A stretch of 64,000 bases of DNA from a bacterium. GTDB taxonomy: Bacteria; Actinomycetota; Acidimicrobiia; Spongiisociales; Spongiisociaceae. The translations under genes and the position numbers were made by a program. The stretch covers positions 24,082-88,081 of the forward strand of contig JAPPGV010000011.1 in the NCBI GenBank assembly GCA_028821235.1, in the 5' to 3' direction. Of this stretch, positions 24,575 to 32,912 are shown piece after piece (positions within the stretch are counted from its first letter, which is position 1; each line of letters opens with the position of its first letter). Under the pieces are notes generated by a model. That model made no database searches and had not been told where the DNA came from. It saw nothing but the letters and a program-made list of their open reading frames with translations.

Positions 24575-25412
24575 CAAGCAGAGCGAGCAGGGGTGAAGCG
24601 AGTGCCCCCGGATCACCCAGCGTTATTGCCACCGCGAGCACGAGCACCGCGGCCTCGCTCGTCTCGCAGGCCGCTCCGTAGATGTCACCGGTCACGCCGC
24701 CGATACGTTGCTTCGCCCACATGCCGACCGCTCCGGCGGCGAGGCCGGCCGCCGCCATGAGCACGAGGCCCACGGGACCGGTCAGGACCACGGTCGCCAC
24801 CACGGCGACAGCGGAGCCGGCCAGCAGCCTCCGCGGGCCGCTGCCGTGGAGGAACGGCGCGCCCAGGCCCTCGCGACGTACGTATGGGAACCGGTCCATC
24901 ACGACCAGGATGGCCCATCGCGACAGGCACGGAACCAGCGCGATCGTCCAGAGACGGCTCTCCCCGGGTAGCGCGACCAGCGCGGAGACCTTGGCGAGCA
25001 GGAGGAGGACGACGGCGACGACCCCGAAGGCGCCAACGTGGGGATCCCTCAGAATCTCCAGCCGTCGCTCGTGGTCGTGCCCACCCGCCAGGGCATCGTA
25101 GGTATCCGCCAAGCCATCCAGGTGGAGGCCGCGCGTCAGCAGCGCCAGGACGGCTACGAGCACCACTCCCTCCAGGAAGAACGGAAACTCCCGGAACCCG
25201 GTCAGCAGGAACTCGAGTTCACCGCCGCGCGCCGGGATCCAGGGAATCACGTAAGCCAGGCGAATCAGCACGTCCACCCCGGCGACGATCGCCCCCAGCA
25301 GGAGGCCCACGACCGGGAACCAGGCGGGCGCCCTCGACAGGTCGGTGGCAGGACCCCGTCGTCCCGCCGGAAGGATCGTCAGGAAACCGATGGCGGCGCG
25401 CAGTCCCCTCAT
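24561..25412 (-). CDS. cobS: Adenosylcobinamide-GDP ribazoletransferase (cobalamin synthase)
   Basis: A 283-residue integral membrane enzyme that joins adenosylcobinamide-GDP to alpha-ribazole or its phosphate. Recognisable features are the start GLRAAIGFLTILPAG, the metal-binding LHLDGLADTYDAL with the nearby LEILRDPHVGAFG, and about seven hydrophobic helices. The late GGVTGDIYGAACETSEAAVL segment matches the conserved end of CobS. The ATG overlaps the cobT stop (ATGA at 25409-25412), so cobT, cobS, the phosphatase and cobU form one coupled operon. Confidence 0.95.
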   Translation of the reverse strand: MRGLRAAIGFLTILPAGRRGPATDLSRAPAWFPVVGLLLGAIVAGVDVLIRLAYVIPWIPARGGELEFLLTGFREFPFFLEGVVLVAVLALLTRGLHLDGLADTYDALAGGHDHERRLEILRDPHVGAFGVVAVVLLLLAKVSALVALPGESRLWTIALVPCLSRWAILVVMDRFPYVRREGLGAPFLHGSGPRRLLAGSAVAVVATVVLTGPVGLVLMAAAGLAAGAVGMWAKQRIGGVTGDIYGAACETSEAAVLVLAVAITLGDPGALASPLLALLDAYA

Positions 25413-26512
25413 TCCGCCGGCGCTTCCATCAGTGCGCCTTGGGCCTTACGGTCCGAGACACCTGCCTCCTCGAATGTGGCCATCTCGGTGAGACAGGACG
25501 CGGCCGCTTCCACGATGCCCATGGCCAGGACCGCGCCGGTTCCCTCCCCGAGCCGCATCGCCAGGTCCAGGAGGGGGTCGAGTTGCATATAGGCCAGCAC
25601 GGCCCGGTGGCCCGTCTCGGCGGAGCGGTGAGAGGCGATCAGGTAGTCGCTGACCGCCGGGCTCAGACGGTGGGCGATGAGGGCGGCCGCACCCGAGATG
25701 AACCCGTCCAGCACCACCGCCCGCCGCTCGGCGGCCGTTCCCAGCACGACGCCGGCCAGCACCCCGATCTCGAACCCGCCCACCTTGGCAAGCACGTCGA
25801 CCGGGTCGTCCGGATCGGGCGAGTTGACCTCGAGGGCCTCTTCCACCACGGCGGTCTTGCGAAGCAGTTCCTCGGCGCTGCGACCGGTGCCTTTCCCGGT
25901 TGTCTCGGTGGGGGGTCTACCGGTCATCGCGGCAGCGATCGCGCTGGACGGCGTGGTGTTGCCGATCCCCATGTCGCCGGTAGCGACCAGGTCGGCGCCG
26001 TCGGCGATCACCTCGGAGGCCAGGCCTGCGCCGAACTCGATGCACCGGACGGCCTGGCGGCGGGTCATGGCGGGGCCCAGGGTGATATCGCCGGTTCCGG
26101 GTCCGATTCGTAGGGAGCGGAGGTCAGGATGCTCGGGCGGCGGAGCCGAGGCGATCCCGGCATCGACCACGATCCGGTGTACCCCGCCCAGCCGGCACAG
26201 CACGTTGATCGCAGCCCCCCCGTCGAGGAAGTTGCGCACCATCTGGCCGGTGACGGACTGCGGATACCCCGTGACTCCCTGTGCCACCACCCCATGGTCG
26301 GCGGCCGCCACGATGACCGCCTTCCCCCGGATCACCGGCCGCGCCGTACCGAACATACCGGCCAGGCGCGTGGCGACTTCCTCGAGCCGGCCCAGGCTTC
26401 CAGGGGGCTTGGTCAGTATGTCCTGCCGGGTGGCCGCCCGGCGCATTGCCGCCTGGTCCGCCGGACCGATCCGCGCCGTCACCCCGGCCAGGGTTCGGGG
26501 TCGGGCGGTCAT
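25409..26512 (-). CDS. cobT: Nicotinate-nucleotide-dimethylbenzimidazole phosphoribosyltransferase
   Basis: A 367-residue enzyme that activates the lower-ligand base by transferring ribose phosphate from nicotinate mononucleotide. Family marks are LTKPPGSLGRLEEVATRLAG, AADHGVVAQGVTGYPQSVTGQMV, ATGDMGIGNTTPSSAI and GGFEIGVLAGVVLG. The ATG at 26512 has GGAGG six bases upstream; in-frame residues before it have no family character. It is the first gene of the cobTS-cobC-cobU operon and lies back to back with the riboswitch-controlled uptake operon. I saw no second riboswitch on its own leader; only about 30 bases lie between its start and the divergent -10 candidate. Confidence 0.95.
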   Translation of the reverse strand: MTARPRTLAGVTARIGPADQAAMRRAATRQDILTKPPGSLGRLEEVATRLAGMFGTARPVIRGKAVIVAAADHGVVAQGVTGYPQSVTGQMVRNFLDGGAAINVLCRLGGVHRIVVDAGIASAPPPEHPDLRSLRIGPGTGDITLGPAMTRRQAVRCIEFGAGLASEVIADGADLVATGDMGIGNTTPSSAIAAAMTGRPPTETTGKGTGRSAEELLRKTAVVEEALEVNSPDPDDPVDVLAKVGGFEIGVLAGVVLGTAAERRAVVLDGFISGAAALIAHRLSPAVSDYLIASHRSAETGHRAVLAYMQLDPLLDLAMRLGEGTGAVLAMGIVEAAASCLTEMATFEEAGVSDRKAQGALMEAPAE

Positions 26513-26538
26513 TGGAAGCCTCCGGAGAGCGGGCCGGT

Positions 26539-26544
26539 TATAGT
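26539..26544 (+). promoter_or_regulatory. Candidate -10 element for the riboswitch transcript
   Basis: TATAGT lies just upstream of the folded leader, at the right distance to start transcription before the aptamer. No good -35 hexamer is seen at 16-18 bases. This is a tentative assignment. Confidence 0.35.
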
Positions 26545-26545
26545 A

Positions 26546-26771
26546 GGCGCCGGCCCGGAGAGACAACCGGGCGCCATGGGGAACAGCGAAGTCCGGTGGA
26601 AGCCCGGCGCTGTCCCGCAACTGTCATGCCTCCCGCGTAGGGAGGACGAGCCAGGACGCCTGACCCCATGGTCACGAATCAGCTCTCGGAGGAAGGGTTG
26701 GTCGTGCAGGGGCTCGGAATCGAGAACCCAGCCGATCTCTCTTCATCCTCCGACCAGGAGGATGTTTTCTT
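26546..26771 (+). ncRNA. Cobalamin riboswitch with expression platform
   Basis: The core reads GGGGAACAGCGAAGTCCGG, then GGTGGAAGCCCGGCGCTGTC, then CCCGCAACTGT, and later GAGCCAGGACGCCTGACC. This is the cobalamin-aptamer pattern including the B12 box. The outer helix is CCATGGGG (26574-26581) with CCCCATGG (26664-26671), a perfect 8-bp pairing that encloses a compact aptamer. In the platform, CATCCTC (26744-26750) pairs with GAGGATG (26758-26764), followed by TTTTCTT. That makes an intrinsic terminator which also hides the AGGAGG ribosome site. CGGAGGA (26687-26693) can pair with TCCTCCG (26746-26752) as the competing anti-terminator. Ligand binding should therefore switch off the uptake operon. 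Confidence 0.93.
26744..26771 (+). terminator. Riboswitch terminator / ribosome-site sequestering hairpin
   Basis: A 7-bp stem (CATCCTC with GAGGATG, 7-base loop) is followed directly by TTTTCTT and then the btuF start codon. The 3' arm contains the GGAGG ribosome site, so the same hairpin can stop transcription and block translation. Confidence 0.8.
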
Positions 26772-27800
26772 ATGCGGCGGACACAGCTGCTACTTGTAAT
26801 CCTGCTGCTCGCCACGGCGTGCGGCGGGCAGGAAACGGCAACCACCCAGGCGAGTACCACCCTGGGCACGACCACCACCCCCGGCGCGGTCACCACGAGC
26901 ACCGCGGCGGCCCCGGCCACCAGCCCGCCCCCGACGGCGGCATCGACTACCACCGCTCCGCCCCCGGAGGAGGCCCCGGAGCCGACCTTCCCCGTGACGG
27001 TGGCGGGCGCCGAGATCGCGGAGCGTCCGGTGGCGATCGTGTCCCTGTCGCCGACCGCCACCGAGACGCTCTTCGCAATCGGCGCAGGTGACCAGGTGGT
27101 CGCGGTGGACTGGACATCGAGCTACCCGGAGGAGGCACCGGTCACGGAGTTGGACGGTTTCAACCCCAACCTGGAGGCCATCACCTCCCACAACCCCGAC
27201 CTGGTGGTGATCGCATTCGATCCGGGCGAGCTGGTTTCCGGGCTCGGCACTCTCGGCATCCCGGTGGTCCTGCATCCTGCCGCGCCCGACATCGATACGG
27301 CCTACTCGCAGATGGCCGAGCTAGGCGTGGCTACCGGACACGCCGAGGCTGCCGCGGACCTGGTGGCGGCGCTGCGATCGGAGATCGATCGGGCGGTGGC
27401 CGGGTTCGAGAGCGGCGCCGAGGACGTCACCTACTACCACGAGGTGGACAACACCTTCTACACGGCTACATCCGCCACGTTCATCGGCCAGGTCTACTCC
27501 CTGTTCGGCCTCGAGAACATCGCCGACCCGGCCGACACCGAGGGCTGGGGCTACCCGCAGCTGTCGGTCGAGTACATCCTGGAGTCCGATCCGGACATCA
27601 TCTTCTACGGGTGCGCCGTCTGGTGCGGCACCTCGGCCGAGAGCCTGGCCGGGCGCCCCGGGTGGAGCGGCCTGACCGCCGTTCAAGATGGTCTGCTGAT
27701 CGAGGTGGATGACGACATCAGCAGCCGGTGGGGGCCCCGCCTGATCGAGTTCGTCCGGCTGATCGCGGGCACGCTGGCCACCATGTTCGAGCAAGGTTGA
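26772..27800 (+). CDS. btuF: Cobalamin ABC transporter substrate-binding lipoprotein
   Basis: A 342-residue binding protein. The signal peptide ends with lipobox ATAC (Cys17), followed by a Thr/Ala/Pro-rich linker to about residue 70. The helical-backbone metal-receptor fold follows: AEIAERPVAIVSLSPTATETLFAIGAGDQVVAVDW, then NPDLVVIAFDP and the central long helix. This is the BtuF/FhuD-type class. The riboswitch directly upstream and the cobalamin genes on both sides make vitamin B12 or cobinamide the likely ligand. The ATG directly follows the terminator hairpin. BtuC and BtuD genes follow. Confidence 0.92.
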   Translation: MRRTQLLLVILLLATACGGQETATTQASTTLGTTTTPGAVTTSTAAAPATSPPPTAASTTTAPPPEEAPEPTFPVTVAGAEIAERPVAIVSLSPTATETLFAIGAGDQVVAVDWTSSYPEEAPVTELDGFNPNLEAITSHNPDLVVIAFDPGELVSGLGTLGIPVVLHPAAPDIDTAYSQMAELGVATGHAEAAADLVAALRSEIDRAVAGFESGAEDVTYYHEVDNTFYTATSATFIGQVYSLFGLENIADPADTEGWGYPQLSVEYILESDPDIIFYGCAVWCGTSAESLAGRPGWSGLTAVQDGLLIEVDDDISSRWGPRLIEFVRLIAGTLATMFEQG

Positions 27801-27808
27801 CAGAGCGC

Positions 27809-28840
27809 ATGGCGACCGTGACCCCCCGGCTCCGCGATCCCACCCGGCTCCGGTGGGGCTGGTTCCTGGCCGCCTGTGCGTTGTTGATCGCCTCGGCCGT
27901 GGCCGGTATCACCGTCGGGCCGGCCGGGTTGACGCCCGGGCAGGTGATCGGCGAACTGGTCGGCGGCGGATCGGGACTGTCCGGCACCCAGCAAGCGATC
28001 ATCTGGGACATCCGGCTGCCCCGGGTCGTTCTGGGCGGGCTGGTGGGGAGCCTTCTCTCCCTGGCCGGGGCCTCCTACCAGGGCGTTTTCCGCAACCCCC
28101 TCGCCGACCCCTATCTCCTGGGTGTCGCGGCCGGCGGAGGCCTCGGCGCCACCGCCGTCATCGTCCTCTGGCCTTCCGCCGACACCCGGCTCCTTCCCCT
28201 GGCGGCCTTTGCCGGGGCGCTGGCCGCGGCGGCGCTGACCTATGCGGTGGGGCGTTCCGTGGGCGGCCGCAGCGCGGTGTCGCTCATCCTCGCGGGTGTG
28301 GCGGTGGCCGCTTTCTTCACCGCCCTCCAGACGTTCGTCCTGCAGCGGAACTCCGAGACCATCCGCCAGGTCTACTCCTGGATTCTCGGACGGCTGGCCA
28401 CCACCGGCTGGCAGGAGGTGCTGGTGATGGTCCCGTACGCGCTGGCGTGCGGCGCCGGGCTGATGCTGCACCGGCGGTTGCTCGACGTGCTGAGCGTGGG
28501 CGACGAGGAGGCCGAGAGCCTCGGTGTCTCCTCGTCGCGGGTGCGCACCACCGTGGTGGTGCTGGCCACGCTGGCCACCGCCGCGGCGGTCGCGGTCAGC
28601 GGGTTGATCGCGTTCGTCGGGCTCGTGGTTCCCCACACCGTACGGCTGCTCGTGGGTACGAGTTACCGCTCCCTGATTCCGATCTCCGCCGTGGCGGGCG
28701 GGGCGTTCCTCATTCTCGCCGACATGGCCGCCAGAACGGTGCTGAGCCCGCTGGAACTCCCCATCGGCGTGATCACCGCCTTCATCGGCGCCCCTTTCTT
28801 CATGGTGGTTCTCCGGACCAGCCGGCGGTACGTGACATGA
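27809..28840 (+). CDS. btuC: Cobalamin ABC transporter permease
   Basis: A 343-residue permease of the FecCD/BtuC class with about ten hydrophobic segments. Landmarks are WDIRLPRVVLGGLVGSLLSLAGASYQGVFRNPLADPYLLG, and the late GLIAFVGLVVPHTVRLLVGTSYRSLIPISAVAGG that contains the ATPase-coupling region. It starts 8 bases after btuF and overlaps btuD (ATGA at 28837). Context with the riboswitch gives the substrate. Length is normal for the family. Confidence 0.93.
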   Translation: MATVTPRLRDPTRLRWGWFLAACALLIASAVAGITVGPAGLTPGQVIGELVGGGSGLSGTQQAIIWDIRLPRVVLGGLVGSLLSLAGASYQGVFRNPLADPYLLGVAAGGGLGATAVIVLWPSADTRLLPLAAFAGALAAAALTYAVGRSVGGRSAVSLILAGVAVAAFFTALQTFVLQRNSETIRQVYSWILGRLATTGWQEVLVMVPYALACGAGLMLHRRLLDVLSVGDEEAESLGVSSSRVRTTVVVLATLATAAAVAVSGLIAFVGLVVPHTVRLLVGTSYRSLIPISAVAGGAFLILADMAARTVLSPLELPIGVITAFIGAPFFMVVLRTSRRYVT

Positions 28841-29613
28841 TCTCCGTGGAGGCCCTCTCCATCACCTACCAGGCTGGACAACCGGTGCTCCGGGACGTGG
28901 GGCTCACCGTGGAGGAAGGGGAGTGGTTGGGCCTGCTGGGGCCGAACGGCGCCGGGAAGTCCACCCTGCTGAGGGCGATTGCCGGGCTCCTCCCCTATCG
29001 GGGCATTATCCGGTTCGATGGCGCGGACAACGGCTCGCTCCGGCGCCGGGACCGGGCCCGGTCGGTGGCCCTGGTGCCGCAGGAACCGGTCATGCCGGGG
29101 GGAATGACGGTGATCGAGTACGTGTTGCTGGGACGCACCCCGCACCTCCCCTACCTGGGATCGGAAGGCGCCGCCGATCTGGCGCAGGCGCGGCTGGCCA
29201 TGGACATGCTCGACCTCGAGCCCCTGGCGGGCCGCATGCTCTCGCAGTTGAGCGGCGGCGAGCGGCGGCGCGTCGCTCTGGCCCGTGCCATCTGCCAGCA
29301 GGCGGACGTCCTGCTCCTGGACGAGCCGACCGGAGCGCTCGACATCGGCCAGGGCCAGAAGGCCTTGGAGTTAATCGCCCACCTGCGCAGCCGCCGGCCG
29401 ATGACCATCATCACGGCCATGCACGACCTCACCCTGGCCGGACAGTTCCCGGACCGCCTGACACTGCTGGCGGAGGGCCGGGTGGTGGCGGACGGGCCTC
29501 CTGCCCAGGTGCTCACCCCCGAACACATCCGGGCCATCTACCGGGCTAGCGTGGAAGTGGTGAACGTCAACGGAGGACTCGCCGTGGTTCCCATGAGGAC
29601 CGGGACTCGATGA
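28837..29613 (+). CDS. btuD: Cobalamin ABC transporter ATP-binding protein
   Basis: A 258-residue ATPase with Walker A GPNGAGKST, Q-loop LVPQEPV, signature LSGGERRRV, Walker B LLLDEPTGALD and switch TAMHDLTLA. The sequence resembles the iron-siderophore/cobalamin class. It overlaps btuC by 4 bases and the following adenosyltransferase by 4 bases (ATGA at 29610). Two copies would power uptake through two BtuC subunits. Confidence 0.93.
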   Translation: MISVEALSITYQAGQPVLRDVGLTVEEGEWLGLLGPNGAGKSTLLRAIAGLLPYRGIIRFDGADNGSLRRRDRARSVALVPQEPVMPGGMTVIEYVLLGRTPHLPYLGSEGAADLAQARLAMDMLDLEPLAGRMLSQLSGGERRRVALARAICQQADVLLLDEPTGALDIGQGQKALELIAHLRSRRPMTIITAMHDLTLAGQFPDRLTLLAEGRVVADGPPAQVLTPEHIRAIYRASVEVVNVNGGLAVVPMRTGTR

Positions 29614-30176
29614 CCAGCGCCCCGCTCGCCGACGACCCGCGCCGTCCCGACACCCGCCGGGCCCGCTCCGTGTTGATTGTCAACACCGGGGACGGAAAGG
29701 GAAAGAGCACCGCCGCCATGGGCATGGTCATGCGATCGGTGGCGCGTGGATGGAAGGTCGCCGTAGTCCAGTTCATCAAGTCGGGCGACTGGAAGGTGGG
29801 CGAGGAGAAGATGGGCCGCCACCTCGGCGTCGACTGGGACGTAGGCGGCGACGGCTTCTCCTGGGACAGCGAGGATCTAGAACGGTCCGCCGAGCTGAAC
29901 CGCGATGTCTGGCGCCTGGCCAGGATGCGAATCGAGGAGGGCAAGCACCGCCTCGTTGTCCTTGACGAGATAACCTACCCCATCAACTGGGGCTGGATCG
30001 ACGAGGAGGAGGTGGTCTCCACGATCGCCAACCGGCCTGCCAACGTCAATGTGGTAGTCACCGGACGTGACGCCCCCGCCGGCCTGATCGAGATCGCCGA
30101 CACCGTCACCGAGATGCGCCCCGTCAAGCACGCCTACGACCAGGGCATCAGCGCCATCCGCGGCATCGACTTCTAG
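29610..30176 (+). CDS. cobA: Corrinoid adenosyltransferase
   Basis: A 188-residue ATP:corrinoid adenosyltransferase (CobA/CobO/BtuR family), which adds the upper adenosyl ligand to reduced corrinoids. The nucleotide loop NTGDGKGKSTAAMG covers residues 25-38. VVQFIKSGDW, LVVLDEITYPINWGWID and VVVTGRDAP are family signatures. It ends the uptake operon, so imported corrinoids are adenosylated and then passed to CobU/CobS/CobT encoded on the other strand. CobO and BtuR are alternative names used for the same family. Confidence 0.95.
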   Translation: MTSAPLADDPRRPDTRRARSVLIVNTGDGKGKSTAAMGMVMRSVARGWKVAVVQFIKSGDWKVGEEKMGRHLGVDWDVGGDGFSWDSEDLERSAELNRDVWRLARMRIEEGKHRLVVLDEITYPINWGWIDEEEVVSTIANRPANVNVVVTGRDAPAGLIEIADTVTEMRPVKHAYDQGISAIRGIDF

Positions 30177-30250
30177 TGATCTGTCTGTGTAATGGCGGTG
30201 TGGTATGGCCGCCGGAGCACCCGGTTGTTCCGCAGGCAAGACCACTAGTG

Positions 30251-30284
30251 GCCGGTGGCCGGGAGCTAGTGGCCACCCACCGGC
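30251..30284. terminator. Inverted repeat between convergent cobA and the secreted-protein gene
   Basis: GCCGGTGG (30251-30258) pairs with CCACCGGC (30277-30284). An alternative inner stem is GGTGGCC (30254-30260) with GGCCACC (30271-30277). Its place between converging genes suggests bidirectional termination. There is no T-run. Confidence 0.5.
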
Positions 30285-30291
30285 GAACCGC

Positions 30292-32805
30292 CTACTCCTC
30301 CGACTCCTCGGTAGAGGGGGCCGGAACCATCGACGACGCCACCGGTACCTCGATCTCGCTGCTGCGGAACCAGACACCCACCGGTGGGTCGGCCGGCAGG
30401 TAGCGAATGTCGGGGATGATGGTCTCCCCATCGGTGCCGATGAATCCCAACTCGGTCCGGCCACCGGCAACGCGCCGGGCCCGGATCCTCCCGATCGAGT
30501 CCCCTCGCACCTCCACGTCACCGCTGACCTGCCATCGGCCGGTAGGTACGTCTTCGCGCAGGAAGCGCTCGGGCGGTAGGACTTGGCGGCCGCCGGCAAA
30601 CTCGACGCCGTGCTCCAGGCTCCCGTCCTCGCCCAACCGCGCGATGATGCGCAGCCGATGGGGATCCGGACTCGACGCCGTTACGGAAGGCGTCTCCAGA
30701 CCGAGCATCGAGCGAAGCTCGGGACTGTGAGATATCGACAGGCGTCGCAGGAACCGTTGGTTCGCTGTGCCGGACGCCGTGACCGCGCACAACGCGCTGT
30801 CGACGGACAGTCCATGGACGGGCCGGAGGGCCCGCATCTCGGCGTCGAGAGCTACTAGCCCTTCAAGGTCGGCGATGTCAGCCGCTTCGAGCGCGTCGCG
30901 CAGGGCCTTCGAGCCCGGATGGCAGCGCGCCTCCGCCATCATCTCCCGGACGCCGGGATCCCTCCATCCCTCTTCGGCGGCCCGGGCCGCGGTGACGATC
31001 CCTCCCGCCGTCACCGCCGCCGCCACCACGCTCTCGGCGTAGGCGACCTGGGAGTGGACCTCCAGCGCATCCTCGAACGACAGCGCCGCTCCGTTCTCGA
31101 GCCGCCTCAGGAGCGAGCGCCACGAGGACGCCATCCACGCGAACTCGGAAGAGGCCGCATCGGCTACCTGCAGCACCGACTCCTCGACCGTGATCGGGTT
31201 GAGCGCTTCTCCGGCTTCCAGCGAGTCGAGCATCCCCGATGCCCCGACGACGGACGTGTATCGCTGTGCGAACGCCTCACGGAGCGTGTTGGTCGACAGG
31301 TTCGCCACCGTGACCGCGGTCGGGTGTGCCTCCTCTGGCAGCGCGGCTATCTCCGGCCGCTCGAATAGGCCATCCAGCAACTGGGTTCGCACGCCGGCCG
31401 CATAGATCGCCCTGAGCCGAACCTCCGCATCAACCTCTCCGGCCGGGTCCATAGCGGACTTCACCTCGGTCGTAACCTCCCCGTCGCTGTCGGCTCCCGC
31501 GGCCACCGTGTACCGGGCGCCGTCAACACGCACGTCTACGGCTTCGAACGTGGGACCGCTCAGAACGAACAGGTTCTGCCACTGACCGTGGAACCCGATC
31601 TCGTTGCCCGCGCGGTCGTAGGTGACGATTCCCACGAACAGCCAGGTGGGGCCGGACCGGAAGAAACTGACCTCGAACGGAGAAACTTCGCTGATCGAAG
31701 TGCTGCCCGGGCTAGCCGTTTCCGACCCGGAGTGATACGAGACTCCGGCTTGCCAATGCCCCGCAACAGATCTGTGGCGCTTGAACACGCGGGGGCCGAC
31801 CACGTATAGAACGGCGTAGCCGCCGGGGTCGAGATCGCCGCCTACGTTCCCGGCGCGGTAGTGGACGGGGAAGGGATCGCCCGCCACGACCTCCGCCGGG
31901 ACCCGTACTTCCTCGATCTTCAACCGGGCTCGTTCCTGTTCCGCCTGCTCGTCCACCAGGTGGACGATGAGGTCGAAATCGGCGCGCAGGGGTTGGTAAT
32001 CGCGCTCGAGGTAGGTGGTCGCCTCGATGAAGTAGCCACCGGCCGGCAGGAACTGGTCTATGCGGGCGTTGCGACCCTCCCCGCCATCGTCGTTGGCCCC
32101 GATCACGCCGCCCGCCAGCGAAGCCAGGGACAGGACAGAGTCGCCATCCTCCGATGCCAGGTCGATACGAACGCGACCGGCCTGCTCGAGGCTGAACGTG
32201 TAACCGTGCGCCGGATGCTCGACGACGAAACGCGACCCGCACGTGTCAAGCGTCCAGGATCCGGATGCGGTCAGATCGGCGCCCGCTTCCAGCGTGCCGA
32301 GATGCACCGGCTCGCAACCGGATACGTAGCTGACCGCGACGGCGAAGTCCGCCGGTCCCCGGCTCCGCCCGCCGACCGTCGTGGCCTCGATCATGTACAC
32401 GCCGGGCAGCAGGTCTCTCTCGACGCGGCTGTCCAGCCCGGCGCCGCCGTCGTCGTTGCCGACGATGCGGGTACCGTCCTCGGCGAGCAGGTAGAGGTAG
32501 GGGTCCGCCCCGGCGGATGTCAGCTCGATCCTGACCCGTCCTGCCGTAGTGACCTCGAACCTATAGGTGCGGGCGTCGCTGCCGGCGCGGAACCGTGAGT
32601 CGCAATCCTCGGTCGTCCAGTGCCCGGCCGCCTCCAACCTGTTGTCGCCCAGCGTCCCGAGGTCTGTGACCTCGCAGTCCGCCGATTCCTGCCCCAGCAC
32701 GGCTCCCGGCCCCGGCAGGGCGAGGACGCTCGCCACCAGGGTGAGGGCGATGAAGGCCCGCCCCAACCGGTGCGCGCCAGGACTGCCAACGTGGACTCTC
32801 TCCAT
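30292..32805 (-). CDS. Large secreted protein with two PPC-like repeats and a CARDB-like region
   Basis: An 837-residue extracellular protein; I do not recognise a catalytic domain. The ATG at 32805 gives a signal peptide (ALTLVASVLALPGPGAVLG). Two similar beta-sandwich repeats follow (about residues 35-145 and 146-260). Each has a Cys before LGTL, a second Cys before SRF, a GRVRIxL strand, a NDDGG turn and a GxYxIEATT strand, as in bacterial pre-peptidase C-terminal (PPC) domains. Next is an adhesion-like region (VPAEVVAGDPFPVHYRAGNVGGDLDPGGYAVLYV). The last 400 residues are helical with a small beta domain. Binding or stalk functions are plausible. The end is acidic (PAPSTEESEE), without a sorting signal. 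Confidence 0.8.
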   Translation of the reverse strand: MERVHVGSPGAHRLGRAFIALTLVASVLALPGPGAVLGQESADCEVTDLGTLGDNRLEAAGHWTTEDCDSRFRAGSDARTYRFEVTTAGRVRIELTSAGADPYLYLLAEDGTRIVGNDDGGAGLDSRVERDLLPGVYMIEATTVGGRSRGPADFAVAVSYVSGCEPVHLGTLEAGADLTASGSWTLDTCGSRFVVEHPAHGYTFSLEQAGRVRIDLASEDGDSVLSLASLAGGVIGANDDGGEGRNARIDQFLPAGGYFIEATTYLERDYQPLRADFDLIVHLVDEQAEQERARLKIEEVRVPAEVVAGDPFPVHYRAGNVGGDLDPGGYAVLYVVGPRVFKRHRSVAGHWQAGVSYHSGSETASPGSTSISEVSPFEVSFFRSGPTWLFVGIVTYDRAGNEIGFHGQWQNLFVLSGPTFEAVDVRVDGARYTVAAGADSDGEVTTEVKSAMDPAGEVDAEVRLRAIYAAGVRTQLLDGLFERPEIAALPEEAHPTAVTVANLSTNTLREAFAQRYTSVVGASGMLDSLEAGEALNPITVEESVLQVADAASSEFAWMASSWRSLLRRLENGAALSFEDALEVHSQVAYAESVVAAAVTAGGIVTAARAAEEGWRDPGVREMMAEARCHPGSKALRDALEAADIADLEGLVALDAEMRALRPVHGLSVDSALCAVTASGTANQRFLRRLSISHSPELRSMLGLETPSVTASSPDPHRLRIIARLGEDGSLEHGVEFAGGRQVLPPERFLREDVPTGRWQVSGDVEVRGDSIGRIRARRVAGGRTELGFIGTDGETIIPDIRYLPADPPVGVWFRSSEIEVPVASSMVPAPSTEESEE

Positions 32806-32836
32806 CTCGAACCCCCTATTCGGATAGCTGTCAGGT

Positions 32837-32853
32837 GGGTGCTGCGGGCACCC
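32837..32853 (-). terminator. Short hairpin upstream of the secreted-protein gene
   Basis: GGGTGC (32837-32842) pairs with GCACCC (32848-32853) around a 5-base loop. It lies after the PIN-like toxin relic and before the secreted-protein gene on the minus strand, so it may end the toxin-antitoxin transcript. Confidence 0.4.
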
Positions 32854-32912
32854 GAACACCTTGAATACCGGGCGTTGATGCTAGCCAGCCAGCCACTGGC
32901 CACACGTCGCCA

